Source of the DNA: Xanthomonas campestris pv. badrii
Lineage (GTDB): Bacteria; Pseudomonadota; Gammaproteobacteria; Xanthomonadales; Xanthomonadaceae
DNA: 64,000 nucleotides
Reading direction: 5' to 3'
Assembly (NCBI RefSeq): GCF_012848175.1
Contig: NZ_CP051651.1
Coordinates: 2,232,001-2,296,000, forward strand
Below, piece after piece: positions 18,252 to 26,687 of the stretch (the stretch's first letter is position 1; each line of letters starts with the position of its first letter). A program made the translations under genes and the position numbers. Below the pieces are notes generated by a model. It saw nothing but the letters and a program-made list of their open reading frames with translations. It was not told the origin of the DNA and did no database searches.

Positions 18252-18313
18252 TTCGGGCGTGCGGTACTGGATTCGCTCCACCGCCATCGATAGCCGCGCT
18301 CTGGCAGCACGCT
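18252..18313 (+). promoter_or_regulatory. PIP box with -10 element (HrpX-controlled promoter)
   Basis: TTCGG (18252-18256), 15 bases, TTCGC (18272-18276), 31 bases, CACGCT (18308-18313). This is an exact match to the published plant-inducible-promoter pattern TTCGB-N15-TTCGB-N30-32-YANNNT bound by HrpX. The polygalacturonase ATG follows 147 bases later. The rest of the 383-bp gap (18078-18460) shows no gene. Confidence 0.88.
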
Positions 18314-18460
18314 GGCATCTCCTCGTGGCCGATCGCGCGACACCTTCGACACCAATGCCACAGACAGCATGTGTACCGGCTGATGGTCACGCCACTGCCA
18401 TGCGCAGGTCGAGCCGTGTCGAGATCGGGCACCGCCGTTCGTCCCGTCGGAGCACTCCCC

Positions 18461-20131
18461 ATGCACCCACCATCCACGCTTCCCTCCTTGGCACTACTGT
18501 CCCTGGCGCTGTGCGGCCTTGCCAGCTTTCCGGCATCCGCCAATCGCTCCTCTGCGCAGGCCGTGCCGGATACCGCGCACAGCATCTCGACCCGCTGGGG
18601 CGTCGTGCGGCAACCCGCACTGCCCAAGCAGATCTGCAGCACGCTCAAGGCGGCCCTGGTCCCGGTTGCTGGCTCGCTCGACGCGCTGGATGAGGATCCC
18701 GGCCAATCCAGGCGCGATACCGCGCGCCTGCAGGCGGCCATCGACGATTGCCCGGCCGGCAGTGCAGTGCATCTGGTCCCGGGCGATGCCGGCGAGTCGG
18801 GCCTGTTGACCGGCCCGCTCACCATCAAGAGCGGGGTCACACTGTGGATCGACCACGGCGTCACCGTGTTCGCCTCGCGCAATCCCAACGACTACGACAA
18901 CGGCCTGGGCACCTGCGGCACCGCCAGCAGCGACAAGACCAAGTCGTGCAACCCGCTGATCCATTTTTCCGACACCACCAACAGCGCGATCGTCGGCGCC
19001 GGAAAGATCGACGGACGCGGCGGCAGCACGCTCACCGCCGGTCCCAATGCCGGCAAGGCCAGCTGGTGGGATCTTGCCTATCTCAACGTCACCAAAGGCT
19101 TGAGCCAGCATGTGCCGCGTCTGATGCAAATCGACAACAGCACCAACGTCACGCTCTACGACATCACCCTGGAGAACTCGCCCAACTTCCACGTCATCAG
19201 CGACAACGTGGTGGGCCTGACTGCCTGGGGCATCAAGATTCTGGCACCCAGCCTGGTCTACTCGCGACCGGGCTATCACTGCCCGGCGGGCAGCACGCCC
19301 GACGTCAATCCGCATGCGACCTGCTTCACCCCGGAAACCGCCAAGAACACCGATGGTTTCGACCCCGGGCAGTCGAAGAACGTGCTGCTGGCGTACTCGT
19401 ACATCGGAACCGGCGACGATTGCGTGGCGATCAAGGCGCACGCCAAAGATACGCGCAGCATCCCCTCGGAGAACATGCTGTTCGCCTACAACCAGTGTTA
19501 CTACACGCACGGCTTTTCGCTGGGCAGCGAAACCGATTCGGGCATGCGCAACATCGCCGTGCGCGGTTTGAGCATCGACGGCTTCAATGCCAACGATGTC
19601 GTCAGGGACCCGTATTCGGCCAATGGACTGCGCATCAAGTCCGATGCCTCGCGCGGCGGAAAGGTGGAGAACATCAGCTTCGAAGACATCTGCATGCGCG
19701 GTGTTGCCCGTCCATTGGTGTTCGATGCCAATTACGCCAGCCCGGCCACGCGCGACAAGATTCCGCAGTTCACCAATATTTCGCTGACCAATGTCCATTC
19801 GCTGGGTTCGACGACCTTTGGTGGCGGCGAACTGAGCTTCTACGGATACCGCGACGCCACGACGACCCGGCCGATCACCATCAGCCTGGACAACGTGGTG
19901 CTGGAAGGCGGCAAGATCACCTTTGCGCAGCCGCATTTCGGAGGACCTTCCAGCAACCCGGGGGCAACGCACTTCAGCTTCAAGGGCGGCCCGGTGAGTT
20001 TTTACGATCAACTGACGCCATCGGCGTCCAACGATGTGCAACTACAGGGCACGCCTGGACCTGGCACGCCGTTGCAGTGCAACGACGCCTTCATTGCCTT
20101 GCACACGGTGCTGCCGGATTCGCCGATCTGA
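18461..20131 (+). CDS. Secreted GH28 polygalacturonase
   Basis: 556-residue pectin-degrading enzyme that hydrolyses polygalacturonate in the plant cell wall. The signal peptide (1 to ~27, ending FPASA) implies Sec export and then type II secretion. The right-handed beta-helix carries all GH28 signatures: N-T-D 296-298, D-D 319-320 (GTGDDC), His350-Gly351 and R-I-K 391-393, so it should be active. ATG 18461 has GGAG eight bases upstream and is the first ATG before the signal peptide. It is the only gene behind the PIP box, so it is expected to be induced with the hrp regulon. It corresponds to the PghA/PghB/Peh-1 type enzymes of xanthomonads; which one cannot be told. Confidence 0.94.
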   Translation: MHPPSTLPSLALLSLALCGLASFPASANRSSAQAVPDTAHSISTRWGVVRQPALPKQICSTLKAALVPVAGSLDALDEDPGQSRRDTARLQAAIDDCPAGSAVHLVPGDAGESGLLTGPLTIKSGVTLWIDHGVTVFASRNPNDYDNGLGTCGTASSDKTKSCNPLIHFSDTTNSAIVGAGKIDGRGGSTLTAGPNAGKASWWDLAYLNVTKGLSQHVPRLMQIDNSTNVTLYDITLENSPNFHVISDNVVGLTAWGIKILAPSLVYSRPGYHCPAGSTPDVNPHATCFTPETAKNTDGFDPGQSKNVLLAYSYIGTGDDCVAIKAHAKDTRSIPSENMLFAYNQCYYTHGFSLGSETDSGMRNIAVRGLSIDGFNANDVVRDPYSANGLRIKSDASRGGKVENISFEDICMRGVARPLVFDANYASPATRDKIPQFTNISLTNVHSLGSTTFGGGELSFYGYRDATTTRPITISLDNVVLEGGKITFAQPHFGGPSSNPGATHFSFKGGPVSFYDQLTPSASNDVQLQGTPGPGTPLQCNDAFIALHTVLPDSPI

Positions 20132-20307
20132 GCGGCGTGTTCTGAGCAGCAACGAACGCGCATGCGAAGGCGATACGCGCTTGCTGCGGCCTGTTGGTCG
20201 CAGCAAGCGGTGCGTGTTGAGATGGAATCAGCGATCGCACCCTGCCCGCTGGCCGCGCCCGTTCGTCCACATCCACAGGCGCTGTGTGCGACAGGATCCG
20301 CTTGCGC

Positions 20308-20997
20308 TCAGTCCGCGCCGCTGGCAGCCCGCCAGCTATGCCACAACTGCTGGACCGGCGGCGGATAGGCCGGCTTGCCGGCCAGTTCGCGCTGCAGGCG
20401 CACGCGTGCCAGCCGCGACCACACCCGATGCGGGCGGGCCAGTGCCGGCTTGCGTGGCCAGGCCCGCAACAACTGCGTGCGCCAGGCCACGGCACTGACG
20501 CCACCAGGTGCTGCGCCATCGCCAGCCACGCGCTGGCGCGCGTCCAGCCACTGCACTGCCACCGCCGTGGCATCGCCAGGCTGCGCACGCGCAAACAGCA
20601 CCGCTTCGGCGGCGACCACGGCCTCGGCGAAGCCATGCAATGGCTCAAGCGCCTGCGCAAGCGATGCGGGCTGCACGCGTGCGGCCTGCATCGCCGGCAA
20701 GGCATCGGCCAACTGCGCCCATGGCGCACGCACCGGCTCCAGCACGCGTCCCAGCGGATGCCGCGACCGTTGCTCGGACCAATCGCGCAGTTCCTGCTGC
20801 CACCACGCCAGCTTGGCATCGGCCGGCAGTGGATCGCCGGCGATGTTCATGATGTCTTCCCATTCCTGCAGCAAGGCGAACCAGGCGGCAGTCACGCGCC
20901 GCTGCGGTTCGGGAATGAAGGGTTCGGCGACCGACCATTCCGGCCAGCGGGTTGCCCACTTGTCGAGAAAACTGTCGAGGGCGCTGGATTGGCTCAT
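20308..20997 (-). CDS. Divergent squalene/phytoene-synthase-like protein
   Basis: 229 residues, no signal peptide. The segment AKLAWWQQELRDWSEQRSRHPLGRVLEP resembles the helix of head-to-head prenyl synthases just after the first aspartate-rich motif (AWW-x-E-hydrophobic...HP-x-x-x-x-L). However, the D-x-x-x-D motifs for Mg-diphosphate are not obvious, so catalytic activity is doubtful. It is the last gene of a minus-strand run (mtaD, ubiG, gph), 28 bp after gph, and may share their transcript. The link to isoprenoids is suggestive because ubiG acts in ubiquinone synthesis, but this is inference. Confidence 0.7.
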   Translation of the reverse strand: MSQSSALDSFLDKWATRWPEWSVAEPFIPEPQRRVTAAWFALLQEWEDIMNIAGDPLPADAKLAWWQQELRDWSEQRSRHPLGRVLEPVRAPWAQLADALPAMQAARVQPASLAQALEPLHGFAEAVVAAEAVLFARAQPGDATAVAVQWLDARQRVAGDGAAPGGVSAVAWRTQLLRAWPRKPALARPHRVWSRLARVRLQRELAGKPAYPPPVQQLWHSWRAASGAD

Positions 20998-21025
20998 GGC
21001 GGGTCCGGACAAAAACAAGAAAGGA

Positions 21026-21691
21026 TCAGGTCTGCGGCCACGTCGCCGGGTTCCACAGGAGCTGCGGCGTATCGACCAGCACATCGGCCTGCCAGCGCGC
21101 CGGCACATCGTCGTGCAGGCGGTAGCCCCACAACACGGCAACCGACGGCATGGCGGCCGCGCGTGCGGCGACGATGTCGCGCTCGTCGTCGCCCACATAC
21201 ACGCACTGCGCCGGCGCAACGCCGATGTGCTGCGCCGCGGTCAGCAGCGGCAACGGATGCGGCTTGCGCTCGGCCAGCGTATCGCCGCCGATCAACACGG
21301 CGCAGCGCTGCTGCCAACCCAGTTGCGGCAGGATCAAGCGGGCCAGGTATTCGGGTTTGTTGGTGACGATGCCCCAGAGGCAGCCGGCGCTTTCCAGTCG
21401 CGCCAGCAGGTCTTGGACACCATCGAACAGCTGCGATTGCGTGCCGATCAAGGCTTCATAGCGGCTCAGGAATTCCGGCACCAGCGCTGCACGCGCCTGC
21501 TCATCGAGCTCGGCAAAGGCCACGCCCAGCATCGCACGCGCGCCCTTGGACACCACCGGCCGCAGCTGCTCCAACGCCACCGGCGCACGCTCGCGCGCCG
21601 CCAGCATCGCGTTGACGGTCGCCAGCATGTCCGGCGCACTGTCCAGCAAGGTGCCATCCAGGTCGAACAACACCGCCCGCGGAAATCTCAC
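21026..21691 (-). CDS. gph: Phosphoglycolate phosphatase (HAD superfamily)
   Basis: 221 residues from GTG 21691, which starts the family N-terminus (RFPRAVLFDLDGTLLDS). The HAD nucleophile motif is D10-L-D12-G-T; ITNKP-type motif II is IVTNKP; Lys in ERKPHP and the acidic motif GDDERD complete the active site. It removes phosphate from 2-phosphoglycolate. Upstream in-frame codons are encoded by GGGAATC repeats and look non-coding. In many gammaproteobacteria gph follows ubiG, as here. Confidence 0.9.
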   Translation of the reverse strand: MRFPRAVLFDLDGTLLDSAPDMLATVNAMLAARERAPVALEQLRPVVSKGARAMLGVAFAELDEQARAALVPEFLSRYEALIGTQSQLFDGVQDLLARLESAGCLWGIVTNKPEYLARLILPQLGWQQRCAVLIGGDTLAERKPHPLPLLTAAQHIGVAPAQCVYVGDDERDIVAARAAAMPSVAVLWGYRLHDDVPARWQADVLVDTPQLLWNPATWPQT

Positions 21692-21768
21692 AGAGCCACC
21701 GCCATGCCAGCGCGACCGGCAAGCAGGCCAGAACCAGGAAATTTCAAAGCCCCGGCCAACCGCCGTTG

Positions 21769-21798
21769 CGAATCCCGACTCCCGATTCCCCACTCCCC
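21769..21798. repeat. GATTCCC-type heptad repeat between ubiG and gph
   Basis: Four degenerate heptads (AATCCCG, ACTCCCG, ATTCCCC, ACTCCCC) in the 112-bp gap between two minus-strand genes. Same family as at 2481 and 35376. Confidence 0.7.
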
Positions 21799-21803
21799 GC
21801 CCG

Positions 21804-22523
21804 TCACGGCCTCACCGCATACGCCAGATAATTGACCTCGGTCCGCGACGACAGCCGCGCACGATTGCGCCACGGCTCGTACAGCATGCCGCTGACGTCC
21901 TCCAACTGCAGCTCGGCTGCGCGCAACCACGCCGCCAGCTCGGCCGGCTTGATGAAATCCTTGTAGTGATGCGTGCCCTTGGGCAATAGCCGCGCGATGT
22001 ACTCGGCACCGACCACCGCCAGCGCGAACGCGGCCGGGGTGCGATTGAGGGTGGACAGGAACAGCTTGCCGCCCGGCCTGAGCAGGCTGGCACAGGCGCG
22101 AATGATCGCAGTGGGGTCCGGCACGTGCTCGAGCATCTCCATGCAGGTCACCGCATCGAAGCTGCCCGGCTGTTCGGCGGCCAACGCTTCGACCGACTGC
22201 ACGCGATAATCCACCTGCACGCCCGATTCCAGGCTGTGCAGGCGTGCCACCTTGACCAGCTCCGGGGCCAGGTCGATCGCAGTCACCTGCGCGCCCAGGC
22301 GGGCCATCGACTCGCTGAGCAGGCCGCCCCCGCAGCCCACGTCGAGCACGCGCGCGCCGGCCAGCTCCTGGCGCGCGGACACGTACTGCAGGCGCACCGG
22401 ATTGAGCGCATGCAGCGGCTTTTGCGGGCCGTCGGCGTCCCACCAGCGGTTGGCCAGCGCGGCGAACTTGTCCAGTTCGGTCTGACGGAAGTTGCCGGCG
22501 GTGGTGGAGGTATCGGGATTCAT
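21804..22523 (-). CDS. ubiG: Ubiquinone biosynthesis O-methyltransferase UbiG
   Basis: SAM-dependent methyltransferase that performs both O-methylation steps in ubiquinone synthesis. It has 239 residues, the usual size. The N-terminal block [17 protein letters not shown] and the SAM loop [13 protein letters not shown] are diagnostic, as are [12 protein letters not shown] and [17 protein letters not shown] 22523 has GGAG about 8 bases upstream. It lies 29 bp after mtaD and upstream of gph, probably in one operon. Confidence 0.94.
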   Translation of the reverse strand: MNPDTSTTAGNFRQTELDKFAALANRWWDADGPQKPLHALNPVRLQYVSARQELAGARVLDVGCGGGLLSESMARLGAQVTAIDLAPELVKVARLHSLESGVQVDYRVQSVEALAAEQPGSFDAVTCMEMLEHVPDPTAIIRACASLLRPGGKLFLSTLNRTPAAFALAVVGAEYIARLLPKGTHHYKDFIKPAELAAWLRAAELQLEDVSGMLYEPWRNRARLSSRTEVNYLAYAVRP

Positions 22524-22552
22524 AGGGAACTCCGTGAGTCGATGACGCGCGC

Positions 22553-23890
22553 TCAGGCGCGGACGGTGCGGATGCGGTCGCGCCACTGGCGCGCATTGGC
22601 GACCAGAGCCGCGGTATCCATGTCGATGAGCTCGCGCTGCACCAGCTTTGGCTTGCCGGCGATCCACACATCGGTGACCTGGTGGCGGCCGGCGGCGTAG
22701 ATCAGCTGCGACAGCACATGATGCAGCGGTTGGGTTTCCAGTGCAGACAGGTCCACGCAGACCAGGTCGGCCTGCTTGCCGACCTCGATCGAACCGATTT
22801 TGTCGCCGAAGCCCAGGGCACGCGCGCCGCCCAACGTGGCCGCACGCAAGGTGGTGGCCGCATCCAGCGCGGTCGCATCGTTGGCCACCGCCTTGGCCAG
22901 GATGGCGGCTGTGCGGTTTTCGCTGAACATGTCCAGGTCGTTGTTGCTGGCGCAGCCGTCGGTGCCGATGGCCAGGTTGACGCCAGCGCGCTGCAACGCA
23001 CAGGCCGGGCAGAACCCGGATGCCAGCTTGAGATTGGATTCCGGGCAATGCACCACGCTCACGCCGCGCTCGGCGCACAGGTGGATTTCCGCATCGGTGA
23101 GCTGGGTCATGTGCACCGCGATCAGGCGGTCGTTGACCAGGCCCAGGCGGTCCAGCCGCGCCAGCGGACGCTGGCCGTACTGCTTGACCGAGTCGGCCAC
23201 TTCCTGCGCGGTTTCATGCGTGTGCAGATGCACCGGCAGATCCAGTTGGTCTGCCAGCATGCGCACGCGCTCGAAGTTGGCATCGTTGACCGTGTACGGC
23301 GCATGCGGCGCGAACGCGGTGCTGATCAGCGGATCGTCGCGCCATTGGTCGTGCAGCTCGCCGGCGCGGGCGAAATACTCATCGTCCGACGACGCCCAGG
23401 CGGTGGGGAAATCGATGATCACCGCGCCCACCAGCGCACGGAAGCCGTGCTGCTTGTACACGGCGGCCTGCACATCGGCGAAGAAGTAGTTCTCGTTGAC
23501 GCAGGTGGTGCCGCCGCGCAGCATCTCGGCGATGGCCAGCGTGGTGCCGTCGGCGACGAACTCCGGGCCGATCACCGCCGCTTCCACCGGCCAGATGTGC
23601 TGCTGCAGCCACACCATCAACGGCAGGTCGTCGGCCACGCCACGCAGCAGCGTCATCGGGTTGTGCGTATGCGCGTTGACCAGGCCCGGGATCAAGGCCG
23701 CGTCCGGGCGCGACACGGTCTGCTTCGGCGCAAAACGTGCGCGTGCTTCGGCAACGGGCAGCACGGCAACGATGACGCCGTTGCTGACCGCCACGGCGTG
23801 GTCTTCCAGCACCACCGCATGTGGTTCGATCGGCACGACATAGCCGGCCTCGATCAGCAGGTCGCAGGGTTCGGGCGGGGCGTTGGTCAT
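22553..23890 (-). CDS. mtaD: TRZ/ATZ-family hydrolase, 5'-methylthioadenosine/SAH deaminase type
   Basis: 445-residue amidohydrolase. Metal ligands: HTH at 74-76 (VNAHTHNP), HLHTHE, HMT and [14 protein letters not shown]. The last block is typical of deaminases acting on methylthioadenosine or S-adenosylhomocysteine. Xanthomonad homologues have been labelled N-ethylammeline chlorohydrolase, but the deaminase call fits better and the location beside ubiG (a SAM-using methyltransferase) is consistent with SAH removal. An in-frame ATG at 23902 is also possible. Confidence 0.85.
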   Translation of the reverse strand: MTNAPPEPCDLLIEAGYVVPIEPHAVVLEDHAVAVSNGVIVAVLPVAEARARFAPKQTVSRPDAALIPGLVNAHTHNPMTLLRGVADDLPLMVWLQQHIWPVEAAVIGPEFVADGTTLAIAEMLRGGTTCVNENYFFADVQAAVYKQHGFRALVGAVIIDFPTAWASSDDEYFARAGELHDQWRDDPLISTAFAPHAPYTVNDANFERVRMLADQLDLPVHLHTHETAQEVADSVKQYGQRPLARLDRLGLVNDRLIAVHMTQLTDAEIHLCAERGVSVVHCPESNLKLASGFCPACALQRAGVNLAIGTDGCASNNDLDMFSENRTAAILAKAVANDATALDAATTLRAATLGGARALGFGDKIGSIEVGKQADLVCVDLSALETQPLHHVLSQLIYAAGRHQVTDVWIAGKPKLVQRELIDMDTAALVANARQWRDRIRTVRA

Positions 23891-23907
23891 GAGTGGATCC
23901 ATTGAAG

Positions 23908-24837
23908 TTAGTTGCCGAACGGCCAGGAGTCGTCGGAGCGTGACACAGGCACATACCGCGTGCCGTCGTAGCGCAGCACCTGGCGCTGGCGGTGGGTGCG
24001 CTCGATGTCCTCCGCATCCTTGACGGTGGTGGAGGTCACCAGATTGGCAGTGAGTGCGATGTCGGCATAGCCTGCGTGGACCGGTGCGCCCATCGACAGG
24101 GTGAGCGTGCCGCGCTCGGTCACCACACCTGGCGCGCCCCAGTTGCACGGTTCGCCTTTCACCCGCCGCCACACCGTCAGATCCCGCTGCAGCACCGGGC
24201 GCAACCGGCGCTGTTCGCGCACCAGCAAGGTCAGCGCATCGTTGCTGTCCAAATCCGGACAACTGGGACCGCGCGCAACGCTGTGCACCACCACGCCAAT
24301 TGCGCGTACGCCCTGCGCCAGGTCATAGCGTGCGGTATCCAGGCGCAGACTGTCGGCAGCAAGTTCGAAGCCGGCATCCTCGCCCATGTCCTGCGTGTAC
24401 AACGCCACGATCTGGGCAGTGCGGGCAACGAGCATGGCAACGCGCAGTTCGAGGTTGCGTTCGCCCGCCTCGGTGGTGGCATCGCTGGCGAACGCAATGG
24501 CCGCCAGCCGTATCGATGGGTCGTACGGCCACGGTTTGCAGGTCTGTGCCACGGCACGATCGACCGGCAGCGCACCTGCCGCGCCGGACGTTGCGCCAGC
24601 CGCCACCGCCGCCACGCTCTGCGCGTCGCAGGCGGTGGCGCCGCCGATTTGTGCAAACACCGGGCAGGCCGCCAGCAGGCCGCTCAGCCCGGCCAGCAAC
24701 GCGACGCGAACGGCCGTCGGGTGAATGCCGGAGGCCCACGGGACCCGCGGCGTACCCGTGGCACACGCAGCTTCCAGGCACCGGCCGCCCAAGCCTGGCA
24801 GCGGCGCAGTCGTCTTGTCAGCTGCTCCTGGCGCCAT
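23908..24837 (-). CDS. Exported protein of unknown function, possible lipoprotein
   Basis: About 309 residues from ATG 24837; the start is uncertain (ATG 24888 is also in frame). The hydrophobic stretch VALLAGLSGLLAACPVFAQ contains a lipobox-like LAAC, so the mature protein is probably exported or lipid-anchored, but the region before it is unusually long (~50 residues). The mature part has six cysteines or fewer, a central alpha-helical region and a C-terminal part with TLTLSMGAPVHAGYADIALTANL that looks beta-rich. Nothing identifies a family. It lies between efp and mtaD on the same strand. Confidence 0.6.
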   Translation of the reverse strand: MAPGAADKTTAPLPGLGGRCLEAACATGTPRVPWASGIHPTAVRVALLAGLSGLLAACPVFAQIGGATACDAQSVAAVAAGATSGAAGALPVDRAVAQTCKPWPYDPSIRLAAIAFASDATTEAGERNLELRVAMLVARTAQIVALYTQDMGEDAGFELAADSLRLDTARYDLAQGVRAIGVVVHSVARGPSCPDLDSNDALTLLVREQRRLRPVLQRDLTVWRRVKGEPCNWGAPGVVTERGTLTLSMGAPVHAGYADIALTANLVTSTTVKDAEDIERTHRQRQVLRYDGTRYVPVSRSDDSWPFGN

Positions 24838-24893
24838 CAGGACACTGGCACTGCGTACCGCTCGACCGGACCGGCGTCCCAGGCGCATCTGGA

Positions 24894-25460
24894 TTACTTG
24901 ACGCGCGCCGAATATTCGCCCGAGCGGGTGTCGACCTTGATCACTTCGTCCTGGTTGACGAACAGCGGCACACGCACCACCGCGCCGGTTTCCAGCGTGG
25001 CCGGCTTGCCGCCGCCGCCGGAGGTATCGCCGCGCACGCCCGGGTCGGTCTCGGTGATCTTCAGCTCGACGAAGTTCGGCGGCTGCACCCAGATCGGCGC
25101 GCCATTCCACAGTGTCACGATGCAGTCTTCCTCGCCCTTGAGCCACTTTTCGGCGCCGCCCATGCCGGCCTTGTCGGCCTGCACCTGCTCGAAGGATTCC
25201 GGATCCATGAAGTGCCAGTACTCGCCATCGCTGTACAGGTAGCGCATGTCGGTATCGACCACGTCGGCCAGTTCCACGTCGTCGGTGGCCTTCATGGTCA
25301 TTTCCACCACGCGACCGGACTTGATGAAGCGATACTTCATGCGGGTGAAGGCCTGGCCCTTGCCCGGCTTGACGTATTCGGTCTCGGTGATGACCGCCGG
25401 CTCGTTGTTGACCAGGATCTTCATGCCGTTCTTGACGTCGTTCATGCCAACAGTGGCCAT
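24894..25460 (-). CDS. efp: Elongation factor P
   Basis: Relieves ribosome stalling at polyproline. It has 188 residues with the three beta-barrel domains of EF-P. Lys34 in [10 protein letters not shown] is the lysine that is beta-lysylated in EpmAB systems, and the partner gene epmB is divergent, 100 bp away. EpmA is not in the window. Several neighbouring proteins are rich in proline (the dksA-like tail, AmiC linker), consistent with a need for EF-P. ATG 25460 begins the normal family N-terminus. Confidence 0.96.
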   Translation of the reverse strand: MATVGMNDVKNGMKILVNNEPAVITETEYVKPGKGQAFTRMKYRFIKSGRVVEMTMKATDDVELADVVDTDMRYLYSDGEYWHFMDPESFEQVQADKAGMGGAEKWLKGEEDCIVTLWNGAPIWVQPPNFVELKITETDPGVRGDTSGGGGKPATLETGAVVRVPLFVNQDEVIKVDTRSGEYSARVK

Positions 25461-25560
25461 GGTGCAGCTCCTCGATAAGACCACGATCCGCCACAGGAGG
25501 GCGGGTCGGATTAGAATGGGGCGCCCGCCGCAACCGGCGGGCATTGTTTTGTGACCGCAC

Positions 25561-26589
25561 ATGATAACCGCAGCCCCCCTCGCCTTACAGCCGTCACCGT
25601 CCGCCGTATTGCCCCCTTCGCGCTGGCAGCAGCAGTGGCGCGAGGCCGTGCGCGACCCGCGCGTGTTGCTGGCACTGCTGGGCCTGGATGCACAGGCCGC
25701 CGGCATCAGCGATGCGGCCGCCGCGCAGTTCCCGTTGCGGGTGCCGCACGCCTTCGTGGCGCGGATGCGGCATGGCGACCTCGACGATCCGCTGCTGCGC
25801 CAGGTGCTGCCGCTGGATGCGGAAATGCAGCCGGTACCAGGGTTCGGCCTGGACGCGGTGGGCGATGCTGCCGCCAGGACCGCGGCCGGCGTGATCCAGA
25901 AGTACCGCGGCCGCGCCCTGCTGATCGCCACCGGCAGCTGCGCGGTGCACTGCCGTTACTGCTTCCGCCGCCATTTCCCGTATGCGGAAGAAACCGCCGC
26001 GCGCGACGGCTGGCGCCAGGCCGTGGCGGCGATCGCCGCCGATCCGAGCATCGACGAGGTGCTGCTGTCCGGCGGCGACCCGCTGTCGCTGGCCACGCCC
26101 AAGCTGGTCGAACTCACCGACGCGCTGGCCGCCATTGGGCATCTCAAGCGGCTGCGTATCCACAGCCGCCTGCCGGTGGTGCTGCCGGCGCGCGTGGATG
26201 CGCCTTTGCTGGCCTGGCTGCGCAGCCTGCCATGGCCGGTGGCATTCGTGATCCATGCCAACCACGCCAACGAATTCGATGCCGAGGTGGACGCGGCGAT
26301 GCAGGCGCTGCGTGGCGCTGGCGCGCAGGTGCTCAACCAGGCCGTGCTGCTGCGCGGCGTCAACGACAGCGTGGACGCGCTGGCCGCGCTGAGCGAACGC
26401 AGTTTCGCTGCCGGCGTCCTGCCCTATTACCTGCACCAGCTCGATCGTGTGGCCGGCGTGGCGCACTTCGAGGTGGACGACGCCCGCGCGCGCGCCCTGC
26501 ATACGCAACTGGCCACGCGCCTGTCCGGCTACCTGGTGCCGCGACTGGTGCGCGAGATTCCCGGCGATACCGGCAAGCGGCCGTTGTAA
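25561..26589 (+). CDS. epmB: EF-P (R)-beta-lysylation protein: lysine 2,3-aminomutase
   Basis: Radical-SAM, PLP-dependent enzyme that converts (S)-alpha-lysine to (R)-beta-lysine, the group EpmA attaches to EF-P. It has 342 residues. The iron-sulfur motif is C127-x3-C131-x2-C134 ([17 protein letters not shown]); LSGGDPL and HSRLPVVLP are typical. The C-terminus ([15 protein letters not shown]) matches the family. It is divergent from efp, a frequent arrangement that supports the pairing. TAGAAT 45 bases upstream may be its -10. Confidence 0.94.
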   Translation: MITAAPLALQPSPSAVLPPSRWQQQWREAVRDPRVLLALLGLDAQAAGISDAAAAQFPLRVPHAFVARMRHGDLDDPLLRQVLPLDAEMQPVPGFGLDAVGDAAARTAAGVIQKYRGRALLIATGSCAVHCRYCFRRHFPYAEETAARDGWRQAVAAIAADPSIDEVLLSGGDPLSLATPKLVELTDALAAIGHLKRLRIHSRLPVVLPARVDAPLLAWLRSLPWPVAFVIHANHANEFDAEVDAAMQALRGAGAQVLNQAVLLRGVNDSVDALAALSERSFAAGVLPYYLHQLDRVAGVAHFEVDDARARALHTQLATRLSGYLVPRLVREIPGDTGKRPL

Positions 26590-26616
26590 CCACCAACGCC
26601 CAACCCACCCTCTCGC

Positions 26617-26681
26617 AGGAGCGCACCAGGGCGCGAGGAAGCCTGGCCGCCAAGAGCCAATCGCACCCAGGCGCGCTCCTA
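26617..26681. repeat. Imperfect inverted repeat with GGAGCGC ends
   Basis: CAGGAGCGCACCAGGGCGCG (26617 on) faces CGCACCCAGGCGCGCTCCT (26662 on). A related sequence (CGCGCCCAGGCGCGCTCCTC) lies at 31561-31580 after suhB. It is a small dispersed palindrome between convergent genes and may act as a terminator. Confidence 0.5.
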
Positions 26682-26687
26682 CGCCGC

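Noticed and set aside
22553..23890. Triazine (N-ethylammeline) chlorohydrolase
   Set aside because: The active-site blocks fit the broader deaminase group, and nothing in the context points to triazine catabolism.
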